Positions 29,101-37,483 are shown, numbered from the stretch's first letter. The stretch: DNA of 38,036 bases from Virgibacillus alimentarius (GCF_000709085.1 NZ_JFBD01000040.1:1-38036); one strand, 5' to 3'. The notes: generated by a model from the letters alone, not told the origin. Made by a program: numbers and translations.

Positions 29101-30006
29101 TCATTGCTCGTGGTAAGCTCTGAAAATTGGTTTAACTAAGGGAGGATAAACAACATCTGTAAATTTATTGATTGTCTCGATAAACTTATTCATGGTGTTT
29201 GTCATATATGCATCAGAACGCCGTATAAAAGAAGTGGATATTCGACTATATTTATCAGGAATTTCATGGCATTGAATAATACCATCCAATTCTAATTGTC
29301 GAACGGTAGACTGGGGTACAAGGCTGATTCCAAGGCCTGAGATGACACTTCCCAGAATGGTTTCTAACGTACCGAATTCCAATACTTTTGAATTAATGAC
29401 TCCTTCATGTTTAAGCCAGTCTTCCAACCGGGCACGATAATTACAGCCTAAATTAAAAACAAGAAGAGGTTTCTGTTTTAGGTCATCAAATGAGGTTTTT
29501 TCATTGCTGGATATTAGGACTAAATTTTCCTGGAAGACGTCCACCTTATCAATATTAGGGTGAGATTCGAACCCAGTGACAAAAGCACCGTCCAATTTCC
29601 GTTTGAGGAGTTGATCGATAAGTTCTTTAGTCACGCCAGTGATAAGCGATAAATCAACATTGGGGTAGTTTCTGTGGTAGTTGGATAAGATAATTGGTAA
29701 TTTAATAACGGTTTCTACTGTACCAATTTCCAGTATTCCTGAGGGGATATCGGGATCTTTAATTGCTTTTTCCATTTCGTTTACCATGTGAATGATCTTT
29801 TCAGAGTAGTTTAAAAGCATCTTTCCTTCTGAATTTAGCGTTGTTCCTCGACTGTGCCTGTGAAATAATTGTGTGTTTAATTTTGTTTCTAAAGATTTTA
29901 TTCTGGCAGTTACATGTGATTGAACGTAGCTTAGTTCATCTGCAGCTTTACTGATACTTCCATTTTTAGCAACGCTTTGAAAGATCAGCAAATCTTTTAT
30001 TTCCAA
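29101..30006 (-). CDS. LysR-type transcriptional regulator
   Basis: A 301-residue regulator. The N-terminal winged helix-turn-helix (IFQSVAKNGSISKAADELSYVQSHVTARIKSLE, residues about 8-40) is typical of LysR, followed by LFHRHSRGTTLN. The effector-binding half begins near residue 90 and contains GAFVTGFE and SGLGISLVPQS. It is related to the CysL/YwfK-GltC group in general layout; the ligand is not known. It lies between fdhA (same strand) and soxA (divergent), the classic arrangement for controlling both. A GATAGCTATC palindrome sits 36 bases before its start. GGAGGTGG supports the ATG. Confidence 0.92.
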   Translation of the reverse strand: MEIKDLLIFQSVAKNGSISKAADELSYVQSHVTARIKSLETKLNTQLFHRHSRGTTLNSEGKMLLNYSEKIIHMVNEMEKAIKDPDIPSGILEIGTVETVIKLPIILSNYHRNYPNVDLSLITGVTKELIDQLLKRKLDGAFVTGFESHPNIDKVDVFQENLVLISSNEKTSFDDLKQKPLLVFNLGCNYRARLEDWLKHEGVINSKVLEFGTLETILGSVISGLGISLVPQSTVRQLELDGIIQCHEIPDKYSRISTSFIRRSDAYMTNTMNKFIETINKFTDVVYPPLVKPIFRAYHEQ

Positions 30007-30041
30007 TTGAAACCACCTCCAATTTTAATTTCTTAAATACC

Positions 30042-30051
30042 GATAGCTATC
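30042..30051. promoter_or_regulatory. Putative LysR autoregulatory operator (GATAGCTATC)
   Basis: A perfect 10-base palindrome 36 bases upstream of the lysR start, sharing half-sites with the dyads at 29047 and 30387. At this position it would most simply repress lysR itself. Confidence 0.5.
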
Positions 30052-30529
30052 TTTTCTTGTCATCTCTATAAATAATAGGTACATCTATGCACTATGTTAT
30101 AATAAATTGAAAATATTAACAAGTAAGAAAAGCGGGAAAACAGTTACGGCTTTAAAAGGTTTGTATGAGAATCGCTTTCGATTTTGATATATATAAAGTA
30201 TTAAAATTTAAAATTCTAATACTATATATATCATCGAGTAATCTAATCTATATTAGTAATATTTAATCGCACATCGTATAATTGATTCAAATATATTTTT
30301 TGATAACGGGCAATATTTGGATATAAGGGATTGATAAACATAGGAGAAATAAAGCGAATACGACAAAGAATTCAACTTAGTTAGAAGATAAGCTATCAGT
30401 ATGTAAGATACCAACCATCATTAACTATCATTATACGCGAAGTAGTATGCATTGTATAATTAACATAAATAAAATCAGAATTATATAAAAACTGTTTTAT
30501 AGGAAATTCATCTAAAAGGAGGAACATAA
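30052..30529 (+). promoter_or_regulatory. lysR-soxA intergenic region with soxA promoter and putative operator
   Basis: No gene is visible in this AT-rich stretch. GATAAGCTATC (30387-30397) repeats the dyad seen at lysR and fdhA. A TATAAT at 30455-30460 is the probable soxA -10, with no good -35. The dyad centre is then about 75 bases upstream of the start site, a usual place for a LysR activator. A looser GATA...CTATC pair occurs at about 30408-30429. Confidence 0.5.
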
Positions 30530-31705
30530 ATGACGAAGCATTATGATGTAATTGTAGTAGGGGCGGGTTCTATGGGGATGGCTGCTGGGTATTATTTGGC
30601 ACGTCAAGGAGTTAGGACGCTATTAATAGATGCTTTTGACCCACCACATGATCAGGGAAGTCATTTCGGTGAAACGCGTATTATTCGGCATGCTTATGGG
30701 GAAGGAAGAGAATATGTTCCGCTTGCACTTAGAGCTCAGGAATTATGGAATGAGCTTGAGAAGAAAAGTCATCTAAAAATGTTTACACAATCAGGAGCGA
30801 TGGGATTTGGCCCTAAAGGTGATTCTCCATTCATTGATGAGGCAATAGCTAGCGGAAAAGAACATCATTTAGAGGTGGATTATCTTACAGGTGCGGAAAT
30901 GAAAGAACGATTTCCAGGTTTGAATGTACCGGATGATTATAGTGCCTTTTTTGAGCCTCATTCGGGATTTTTGTTTAGTGAAAATAATATTAAAGCATAC
31001 AGGGAGCTTGCTGAATACCATGGGGCTGATTTATCTGTAAATAATCCGGTTGAAAACATTGAAGCTTATGAGGGTTCTGTTAAGGTAATTACGAAAAAGG
31101 AAACTTTTATTGGCGATAAATTAATTATCAGCGGTGGTGCTTGGAACAAGAAAATAGCAGCCAAACTCAATCTTGATCTTGCACTTATTCCTTCTCGTCA
31201 ACCAGTTGCCTGGTTTGAGGCCGATGAAAAATTGTTTAATGTGAATGTATTTCCTACATTTATGGTGGAGGTTCCAAGAAGGGATAAGCGAGCAATTTAT
31301 TATGGTTTTCCAACTTTTAATGGATGTGGACTAAAAATAGGCAGACATGAGTATGTAGATGCAGTTGATCCAGATACAATGAATCGGGAATTTGGTTCTG
31401 ATGCAAACGATGAAGGTCATCTGCGAGAATTCTTGGACGAATTCATGCCAAAAGCTTCAGGAGCCCTGAAAAAAGGGGTGATTTGCATGTATACTAGAAC
31501 CCCGGATGGTCATTTTATTATTGATAAACACCCAGAATACCCACATATTTCCATCGCAGCTGGATTTGCTGGTCATGGATATAAATTTGCAAGTGTTGTA
31601 GGTGAAATTTTGTCACAATTGGCTATATCAGGGGAAACAGATCATGATATATCCCTTTTTAAGATTGACCGACCAAGTCTTAAAATGGCAAAAACTAAAA
31701 CTTAA
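30530..31705 (+). CDS. soxA: Monomeric sarcosine oxidase
   Basis: Oxidises sarcosine (N-methylglycine) to glycine, formaldehyde and H2O2 using covalent FAD. The 391-residue protein opens with the FAD motif YDVIVVGAGSMGMAAGYYLA and continues GETRIIRHAYGEGREYVPLA. Compared with Bacillus MSOX, the key residues are kept at a constant offset of four: Lys269 and His273 (CGLKIGRH) match Lys265 and His269. Cys319 (VICMYTRTPDGHF) matches the flavin-linked Cys315. AAAAGGAGGAAC precedes the ATG. It is divergent from lysR. The close relative N-methyltryptophan oxidase is the main alternative. Confidence 0.94.
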   Translation: MTKHYDVIVVGAGSMGMAAGYYLARQGVRTLLIDAFDPPHDQGSHFGETRIIRHAYGEGREYVPLALRAQELWNELEKKSHLKMFTQSGAMGFGPKGDSPFIDEAIASGKEHHLEVDYLTGAEMKERFPGLNVPDDYSAFFEPHSGFLFSENNIKAYRELAEYHGADLSVNNPVENIEAYEGSVKVITKKETFIGDKLIISGGAWNKKIAAKLNLDLALIPSRQPVAWFEADEKLFNVNVFPTFMVEVPRRDKRAIYYGFPTFNGCGLKIGRHEYVDAVDPDTMNREFGSDANDEGHLREFLDEFMPKASGALKKGVICMYTRTPDGHFIIDKHPEYPHISIAAGFAGHGYKFASVVGEILSQLAISGETDHDISLFKIDRPSLKMAKTKT

Positions 31706-31722
31706 TATGTGATACAGGTTTT

Positions 31723-31752
31723 AGGTGTCCGATTTTCCTGGACATCTTTTTT
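31723..31752 (+). terminator. Terminator of soxA
   Basis: AGGTGTCC, loop GATTTTCCT, GGACATCT (one G-U pair), then a T-run. Confidence 0.8.
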
Positions 31753-31833
31753 ATTTAACTGAGTTGTAATGCGGTTGGCGCTGAATAAGTATTGCGTAAT
31801 CATTGCTAAATGATTCATTTGTTTAATCATGTT

Positions 31834-31863
31834 TTGACCCTTTCCTCTTTAAACCATTACAAT
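31834..31863 (+). promoter_or_regulatory. Promoter of the ABC transporter pair
   Basis: TTGACC (31834-31839), 18 bases, TACAAT (31858-31863). It overlaps an upstream in-frame ATG at 31862 and so supports the later start at 31898. Confidence 0.65.
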
Positions 31864-31897
31864 GAAGTATAAAGTGAATTTGCCTAGGGGGAAAACC

Positions 31898-32686
31898 ATG
31901 AACACAACATCTATTAAACTAACTGATTTATCAAAGGTTTACGGAAAATATGAAGCAGTTAAAAATTTGCAGCTGGAAGTACCGCGGGGAGAATTATTTG
32001 GATTTTTAGGACCCAATGGTGCAGGGAAAACGAGCACGATTAAAATGATGACCGGTTTGCTTGAGCCAACGAAGGGGACGGTGAAAGTTGCTGGTATCAA
32101 TATATGGCAAGATCCTCTTGAAGCTAAAAAGCGGATTGCCTATGTACCGGATCAGCCGAATTTGTATCCGAAATTAACTGGATGGGAGTATCTGCAGTTT
32201 ATCGCGTCTGTGTTTCGTATTCCTAATAAGAAATTTCAAGTTAAAGCGGAAGAGTTATTACATATATTCAGTTTGACAAATAGAGTAGATGAATTAATAG
32301 AAAGCTATTCTCATGGGATGAAACAAAAAATTGCGATTTGCGGTGCACTTATTCATGAACCAGATGTGTTATTTTTAGATGAACCAACTGTAGGATTAGA
32401 TCCAAATAGTGCCCGCAGTTTAAAAAAATTATTAAGGGAATTGTGTGATCATGGTATGACAGCGTTTGTTTCGACACATATACTGGAAATTGCCGAACAA
32501 ATGTGTGACCGTATAGGGATTATATTAGAAGGAAGAATTATCGCATTAGGTACTATGGGTGAGTTAAGGGAACATAAGGGCAGCACAAATAGGAGTTTGG
32601 AAGATATTTTTCTTGAACTGACCGGAGGCGAGGATCAGCAAGCCTTGATTAGTGAAATTTCCAAAACAGATCAAGGTGATAAATAA
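31898..32686 (+). CDS. ABC transporter ATP-binding protein (ABC-2 exporter type)
   Basis: A 262-residue ATPase with Walker A FLGPNGAGKTSTIKMM, Q-loop YVPDQPNLYPKLTG, variant signature YSHGMKQK and Walker B VLFLDEPTVGLDP, then a switch His in FVSTHILEIAEQ. The SHGMKQK signature and the C-terminal LEDIFLELTGG are typical of ABC-2 exporters (EcsA/YthP-like). GGGGGA precedes ATG 31898; the promoter position rules out the longer start. It overlaps the permease by one base. The cargo is unknown. Confidence 0.92.
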   Translation: MNTTSIKLTDLSKVYGKYEAVKNLQLEVPRGELFGFLGPNGAGKTSTIKMMTGLLEPTKGTVKVAGINIWQDPLEAKKRIAYVPDQPNLYPKLTGWEYLQFIASVFRIPNKKFQVKAEELLHIFSLTNRVDELIESYSHGMKQKIAICGALIHEPDVLFLDEPTVGLDPNSARSLKKLLRELCDHGMTAFVSTHILEIAEQMCDRIGIILEGRIIALGTMGELREHKGSTNRSLEDIFLELTGGEDQQALISEISKTDQGDK

Positions 32687-34440
32687 TGATGAAACCTCTT
32701 TTGAAAAACCAATGGAAAATTATAACAAATACATTACAGACGCAGAGTTTGAAAAATTATATAAGTTATGTAATAGCCTTTGGATTTGTTGCGTTCTTTC
32801 TATTTTTAATTTGCAGAGGTATATGGGAAATTAGTGATGCGATTACACAACCAGTTTTATTCGGCATTTTATCATATGGTTTTTTAATGATTATTGGATT
32901 TATACTGTTATTAGGTTTACCTCAAGTGTTTAAACATTTGTATTCTGCAACTGATTTAAACTTGTTATTTACTTTACCGATCCCAACGCAGTATATTTTT
33001 TGGATGAAGTATTTTCAAAGTTTCATTGGTATCCCATTCTTCACTTTTGTGTTTTGTCTTATCCCTTTAATAATGTACGGTATTGTCGTTGAAGCTCATT
33101 TTCTGTATTACCCAGTCGCCTTTATTGTGTTGCTTGCATTTACGATTATCGGATTGTCGCTTGCTTATTTATTTAATCTCATTCTGATTCAAATCATACC
33201 AGCGAGTAAAGCAAATGAGTTTATGACAATGATGAGTGTTTTATCTGGTTTATTTGTTTATTTATTGCTTATGCTTCCAAATTGGATGAATAACCAATCA
33301 ATGAATGAACTTCTTTTATCTGGACTGCCATTATTTCCGGACTGGTTTCCTGTTAATTGGGGCAGTGAGGCAATAATTCATGCTTCCCATGGATCAATTC
33401 ACTTACTTCTGCCAACTTTAATGCTGCTGCTATTAACTGTAATTTGTATGGTTTTATCTACATCTTTGGTTGAAAAGGGATTCCGTACTGGCTGGATTCG
33501 ATTAAATGAAGGAAGTAGCCAAAAGAAAAAAATAAAAAAACGACAGACGTCACATCCCCTCTCTCATCCGGTAATTGCCGTTGGAATAAAAGAATGGTAT
33601 GCAATTAAACGGGATATGCGTGAATGGCTTGCTTTTATGCCAATGCTTTTCTTTATGATATTTCCGTTAATTGGTTTTTTAAACGGCGACGCTAAACTTA
33701 ATGATATACGAGTTTTCAATGAGGTATCATGGCCAATTGCCCAAGGCGCAATATTATTTTTACATGCCATTTTAAACGGAACACTCGCAGCTTCCTCCAT
33801 TGGTCGTGAAGGGTCTTCTGCCTGGATACTTCGTGTATTGCCGTTGCCGGGAAAATACATTGCAATTGGAAAATTATGGATTAGCTGGCTTACGCCCTTT
33901 GTATTGCTGACTTTTTTTGAAATAATTGTCGGGGTTATCTTAGGCTGGACGTTTTTTCAGTTTATTACAGGTATTGTAATAAAAGCAGTTATCTCAATAG
34001 GTATTAGTTCAATAGGATTGTGGCTTGGGACAACGGGAGCAAAGTATAACCCGGAAAACCCGCAAGCACGGTTGAAATTTGGTACATCTATTATTTTAAT
34101 GGTGTTATCTTATGTCTATATATTTTTTGCGTTGATTCCATACGTGATCTTAATAATTCCAGCAGAAACGGCGTCTATTGCAGCAGAAGTAAGCCATGAT
34201 ATTTCGGGATTTTTCGGAGCAATTATCGGCATTGTTGCAACATTATTAGCGTGGAAAGCAAGCAGTCCTTTTATAGTAGGAATACTTTGCATTATCGTTA
34301 TGCTCATCATATCTTCTGGAGTCGCAATAATTTTTACTATGGTAAGTGCAAGAAGAATGGATAGAGGAATAGAAATTGATTTTGTAAATGGAACGAAAGC
34401 AATTTCGGGCCGGAGGACACCTAGTAAGCGTTTGTATTAG
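32686..34440 (+). CDS. ABC-2 type exporter permease
   Basis: A 584-residue membrane protein with about a dozen hydrophobic segments in two blocks. One runs from about residue 30 to 260 and the other from about 320 to 560. They are separated by a basic cytosolic loop (QKKKIKKRQTSH near 285). Motifs such as LFTLPIPTQYIFWMKYFQ and RVLPLPGKYIAIGKLW are the 'LPI' elements seen in large ABC-2 permeases of bacilli. The TAATG junction with the ATPase shows the two are co-translated and form one transporter. Substrate unknown. Confidence 0.88.
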   Translation: MMKPLLKNQWKIITNTLQTQSLKNYISYVIAFGFVAFFLFLICRGIWEISDAITQPVLFGILSYGFLMIIGFILLLGLPQVFKHLYSATDLNLLFTLPIPTQYIFWMKYFQSFIGIPFFTFVFCLIPLIMYGIVVEAHFLYYPVAFIVLLAFTIIGLSLAYLFNLILIQIIPASKANEFMTMMSVLSGLFVYLLLMLPNWMNNQSMNELLLSGLPLFPDWFPVNWGSEAIIHASHGSIHLLLPTLMLLLLTVICMVLSTSLVEKGFRTGWIRLNEGSSQKKKIKKRQTSHPLSHPVIAVGIKEWYAIKRDMREWLAFMPMLFFMIFPLIGFLNGDAKLNDIRVFNEVSWPIAQGAILFLHAILNGTLAASSIGREGSSAWILRVLPLPGKYIAIGKLWISWLTPFVLLTFFEIIVGVILGWTFFQFITGIVIKAVISIGISSIGLWLGTTGAKYNPENPQARLKFGTSIILMVLSYVYIFFALIPYVILIIPAETASIAAEVSHDISGFFGAIIGIVATLLAWKASSPFIVGILCIIVMLIISSGVAIIFTMVSARRMDRGIEIDFVNGTKAISGRRTPSKRLY

Positions 34441-34596
34441 TGAGGAAAGGAATGATGAATGGAAAATTGATTGATTTAAAGTTGTCCATAAAAAGTTCCA
34501 TATCCATAACTTAAATATTTATATTGGAGTTTTGCTGCACTGTTTATTTTTTAAAAAACTTTTTTGTTAGAAATCAAAGAGAGAGGGGCAAGTCTG

Positions 34597-34767
34597 ATGA
34601 ATGAAGAATATGTTGTTGGATGGGGGACATTGGCTTTAATTAATGCAGGTCTGGCTCAAGGGAAAAATAGGAGTGGCTTAAATTGGTTTTTGCTGTCACT
34701 ATTCCTAGGTCCAATAGCAACATTACTATTAGTAATAGTAGAAAAGAGAGCAAATCCTGAAGAATGA
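34597..34767 (+). CDS. 56-residue small membrane protein
   Basis: MNEEYVVGWGTLALINAG, then GKNRSGLNWFLLSLFLGPIATLLLVI and a charged tail. There are one or two membrane helices with a Gly-Lys-Asn-Arg turn. It resembles short Firmicutes proteins that are sometimes mislabelled as antitermination proteins. GAGAGGGG is about ten bases before the ATG. The gene is 21 bases before tatD, so co-transcription is possible. Function unknown. Confidence 0.65.
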   Translation: MNEEYVVGWGTLALINAGLAQGKNRSGLNWFLLSLFLGPIATLLLVIVEKRANPEE

Positions 34768-34788
34768 GAAAACTGAAGGGGTGTTCAT

Positions 34789-35565
34789 ATGCACCATACC
34801 ATTATTGATTCACATATCCATCTTGATGTTTATCCTGAAAAAGATCAGGAAAATATTTTACAAGATCTAGAAAAGCATCAAATAGAAGCACTTATTGCGG
34901 TTTCGCAGCACTTGGCCTCTGCAGAAATTAATTTGGCATTGGCTAAGAGGAATACAAGTATTAAACCCGCATTTGGTTTCCATCCGGAACAAACATTGCC
35001 TGCTGACAGTGAGATTGCTGAACTGCAACAATTTATTGAAAAGAATCAAAGCAAAATGATAGCAGTTGGGGAAGTTGGTTTACCCTATTATCTGAGGAAA
35101 AAGAACCATGCGTTTTCACTTGAAGCTTATATTGAAATTTTAGATCTATTTATTGAACAAGCAGCTCAGCTAAATAAACCAATTGTTTTACATGCAGTGT
35201 ATGAAGACGCTCCAATCGTTTGTGAGCTGCTTGAAAAGTATTCTTATCATAAGGCACATTTTCACTGGTTTAAAGGTGATCAAAAAACAATTCAACATAT
35301 GGCAAAAAACGGGTATTATATTTCAATAACGCCAGACGTCCTGTATGAGGAAGAAATTCAATATTTGGTTAAAACTTATCCGTTATCGCAAATGATGGTA
35401 GAGACAGATGGGCCCTGGCCATTTAAAGGACCATTCACGAATACAATGACCCATCCTAAAATGCTTCACGAATCAATTCGAAAAATCGCAGCGATTAAGC
35501 AGATGGAGATTTCTGGAGTATATGGCAGGTTGTATAATAATACGAAAAGATTTTATGACCTTTAA
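34789..35565 (+). CDS. TatD-family metal-dependent hydrolase
   Basis: A 258-residue TIM-barrel hydrolase. The metal ligands appear in order: DSHIHLD at the N-terminus, GEVGLPYYL with its Glu, VLHAVYED, HFHWFKG and the late Asp in VETDGPWPF. TatD proteins are DNases or related phosphoesterases; some act in DNA quality control. This one is a divergent family member, not clearly the ordinary TatD/YabD, because of the KGPFTNT segment. GAAGGGGTG precedes the ATG. Its stop overlaps the stop of a small minus-strand gene. Confidence 0.85.
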   Translation: MHHTIIDSHIHLDVYPEKDQENILQDLEKHQIEALIAVSQHLASAEINLALAKRNTSIKPAFGFHPEQTLPADSEIAELQQFIEKNQSKMIAVGEVGLPYYLRKKNHAFSLEAYIEILDLFIEQAAQLNKPIVLHAVYEDAPIVCELLEKYSYHKAHFHWFKGDQKTIQHMAKNGYYISITPDVLYEEEIQYLVKTYPLSQMMVETDGPWPFKGPFTNTMTHPKMLHESIRKIAAIKQMEISGVYGRLYNNTKRFYDL

Positions 35566-35651
35566 GAAATTATACATTTAAACATTACACCGGCTAAAAT
35601 AAAAATACCGCCTAATATGGCTATCCATGTTATTATTTTGTATTTATTCAT
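35562..35651 (-). CDS. 29-residue membrane peptide, convergent with tatD
   Basis: Read on the minus strand: MNKYKIITWIAILGGIFILAG... then VMFKCIIS. A short basic start is followed by one membrane helix (about residues 6-24) and a single Cys26. GGGAGGG lies six bases before the ATG, an excellent site for such a small frame. Its stop codon overlaps the tatD stop. It may be a real small membrane protein or chance; no family is recognised and no clear promoter was seen. Confidence 0.45.
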   Translation of the reverse strand: MNKYKIITWIAILGGIFILAGVMFKCIIS

Positions 35652-35762
35652 AAAAAATCCCTCCCATCATTATATTTATTATCTTTTCGATGGAAAGATG
35701 TTTAAAAGTAAGCATCAAGTGGCCGAATCATATAATTTCTTCTTAAAGGAAAGGGGAAGTCA

Positions 35763-36257
35763 GTGAAAAATCGCCCAGTTTTAAAAATTAAACAAACACC
35801 TATTGAGAAAATATTAAATATAATTGCCTTTGTCATTTTTTTAGGAAGTATCCTTTACATTTTATTTGAATGGTCATCGATGCCAAATGAAGTTCCAGGG
35901 CATTATAATGCTATTGGGGAAGTTGATCGTTGGGGGAGAAAAGGAGAATTATGGATTGTTCCATTTGTCGGGTTGGTGTTATGGGTAGGGTTGAGTATCC
36001 TTGAAAAATTCCCTCATATTCATAACTACAGTAATTTAACGGAAGATAATGCAGAACAGCAATATAAAAATTCCCGACTGATGTTAAACTTTCTAAAAAA
36101 TGAAATACTGCTGATCTTTGCCTATATAAATTGGAAGGACATTCAAGTAGCAAAAGGTCAAGCAGAATCATTAGGAATTTGGTTTTTACCGATATTCCTT
36201 ATAATCATTTTTGGTACATTGATTTTCTTCGTTTTAAGATCCCTTCGATTAAAATAA
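35763..36257 (+). CDS. DUF1648-domain membrane protein
   Basis: A 164-residue membrane protein. The DUF1648 motif is clear after the first helix: MPNEVPGHYNAIGEVDRWGRKG. Further helices lie at about residues 18-38, 64-76, 108-120 and 138-158. The domain occurs in SdpI-like immunity/signal proteins and in many unknown proteins, so the function is open. The start is GTG with AAAGGGGAAG upstream. It stands alone between small genes. Confidence 0.8.
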   Translation: MKNRPVLKIKQTPIEKILNIIAFVIFLGSILYILFEWSSMPNEVPGHYNAIGEVDRWGRKGELWIVPFVGLVLWVGLSILEKFPHIHNYSNLTEDNAEQQYKNSRLMLNFLKNEILLIFAYINWKDIQVAKGQAESLGIWFLPIFLIIIFGTLIFFVLRSLRLK

Positions 36258-36348
36258 AGATGATTGATATCAACAATGTTTTTTCTGTTTAAACTTCTCT
36301 ACTTAATGGAACGATAAAAATAAGTGAACAAAATAAAAGGAGACAAAA

Positions 36349-36468
36349 ATGAGACGTTTAATTCGCAGACTTATAAAATATGGTCCAATTATTTATCCTA
36401 TCATTCGGAAAATAATCATGAAGATAAGAAGAAAGAAAGATAATTACAAAGTAAGTGATAAAAAATAA
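36349..36468 (+). CDS. 39-residue strongly cationic peptide
   Basis: MRRLIRRLIKYGPIIYPIIRK, then IIMKIRRKKDNYKVSDKK. Arg/Lys residues alternate with Ile/Leu/Tyr, giving an amphipathic helix broken by GP and YP, and a charged tail. About 15 of 39 residues are basic. AAAAGGAGAC stands before the ATG and a hairpin follows at about 36498, so it has the parts of a real gene. I know of similar short proteins in bacilli but no established function. It has no export signal. Confidence 0.65.
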   Translation: MRRLIRRLIKYGPIIYPIIRKIIMKIRRKKDNYKVSDKK

Positions 36469-36497
36469 ACTGCAGATATACTGCTACAATCCATGTT

Positions 36498-36532
36498 AAG
36501 GAGGGAGTTCATCATAAGAAACTCCTTCTTTT
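36498..36532 (+). terminator. Probable terminator of the 39-residue gene
   Basis: GGAGTT (36504-36509) with AACTCC (36520-36525), extended by a G-T pair, then TTCTTTTG. Confidence 0.5.
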
Positions 36533-36640
36533 GCTTTATGAACTGCTTTCACAATGAAGTTGCCCCTTCTAAGATATCGTGTTATTTTAAGTATAATCTA
36601 AAAATTAATAATAATAAAAATAAAGGGGAGGGGATGGCGG

Positions 36641-37180
36641 ATGATCAATAAGGATGAAACGGTATTTGTGTTGGTCGATGTACAGGGGAAATTAGCAAAA
36701 ATCATACATGAAAGTGAAGAACTATTAGAAAATATTATTACTTTAATTGATGGATTGCGTGCCCTAGATATACCAATTCTTTGGCTGGAACAATATCCTA
36801 GAGGCTTAGGGCCAACGACAAAAGAAGTAGCTAACCATCTAGATGGATTAGAACCTATCTCAAAAATGACATTTAGTGCTTGTAAAAATAAAGAATTTAT
36901 GACAGCACTTAAGGCTTCAGGCAAAAAACAGGCAGTTGTTGCAGGAATAGAAGCTCATGTTTGTGTTTATCAAACGTCAGCAGAATTAAAAGAATTAGGA
37001 TATGAGGTACAGGTAGTTGCAGACGCAGTATCCTCTAGAACATTAGCGAACAAGGAAATAGGTCTTGAAAAAATGAAAGAGGTTGGTGTCTTAAGTACAA
37101 GTGTTGAGATGATCTTATTTGAATTAATGGAAACTGCAGAATGTGAAAAATTCAAAGAAATTAGTAAATTGATAAAATAA
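36641..37180 (+). CDS. Isochorismatase-like cysteine hydrolase
   Basis: A 179-residue hydrolase of the isochorismatase/YcaC superfamily. The catalytic triad is visible: Asp13 in LVDVQGK, Lys75 in ISKMTFSAC and Cys108 in GIEAHVCVYQT. A GYEVQVVADAVSSR segment follows, as usual for the fold. Members hydrolyse amides or ureides; the substrate here is unknown. AGGGGAGGGG precedes the ATG. A palindromic repeat follows at 37231 and may end the transcript. Confidence 0.88.
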   Translation: MINKDETVFVLVDVQGKLAKIIHESEELLENIITLIDGLRALDIPILWLEQYPRGLGPTTKEVANHLDGLEPISKMTFSACKNKEFMTALKASGKKQAVVAGIEAHVCVYQTSAELKELGYEVQVVADAVSSRTLANKEIGLEKMKEVGVLSTSVEMILFELMETAECEKFKEISKLIK

Positions 37181-37230
37181 TGATGAAATGATGTCCTTCG
37201 ATGTAAATAGTCCATAAAGAAAACGAAAGA

Positions 37231-37326
37231 GCTGGGACAAAACCCCAGTAAATGTAAAAGAAGTTCGGGAGTCCCATCTCTAGATGGAATTCCCGAACTT
37301 CTTTATTTTACTTTTCTGTGCGATTT
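37231..37326 (-). repeat. 96-bp palindromic dispersed repeat, copy 2
   Basis: Inverted relative to the copy at 20020-20115, with 88 of 96 identical bases and all eight differences transitions. The hairpin core on this strand runs from GTTCGGGAGTCCC (37263-37275) to the complementary arm ending at 37298, with CATCTCTAGATG extending the stem inwards. Both strands have a T-run after the stem. Confidence 0.85.
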
Positions 37327-37339
37327 ATACTTATTTAGT

Positions 37340-37470
37340 AATCCCGTTGACTACTTGCACTGCAGGAGGCTGCTTTCCGCCAGCCTCCTCGGAAGAAAAC
37401 TACTTCCTACGGGGTCTTCAGACTCGTGCTGTTCCCACAGGAGCATTCCTGTCGGATTAGTGTTCAGGTA
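37340..37470 (-). repeat. Structured intergenic repeat of Bacillaceae type
   Basis: Read on the minus strand it contains CTGTGGGAACAGCACGAG, then GACCCCGTAGGAAG and GAGGCTGGCGGAAAGCAGCC. This is the wording of a GC-rich intergenic repeat that I recognise from several Bacillaceae genomes. It has two clean hairpins: AGGAGGCTG/CAGCCTCCT (37364-37389) and ACAGGA/TCCTGT (37437-37452). It is GC-richer than its surroundings. Boundaries are approximate. Confidence 0.6.
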
Positions 37471-37483
37471 CTTGTAATAAAAA

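Noticed and set aside
34453-34515. About 20-codon frame starting ATGATGAATGG after the ABC permease, with a GGAAAGGA before it
   Set aside because: Too short and without any recognisable feature; the site could be chance in an A/G-rich stretch.
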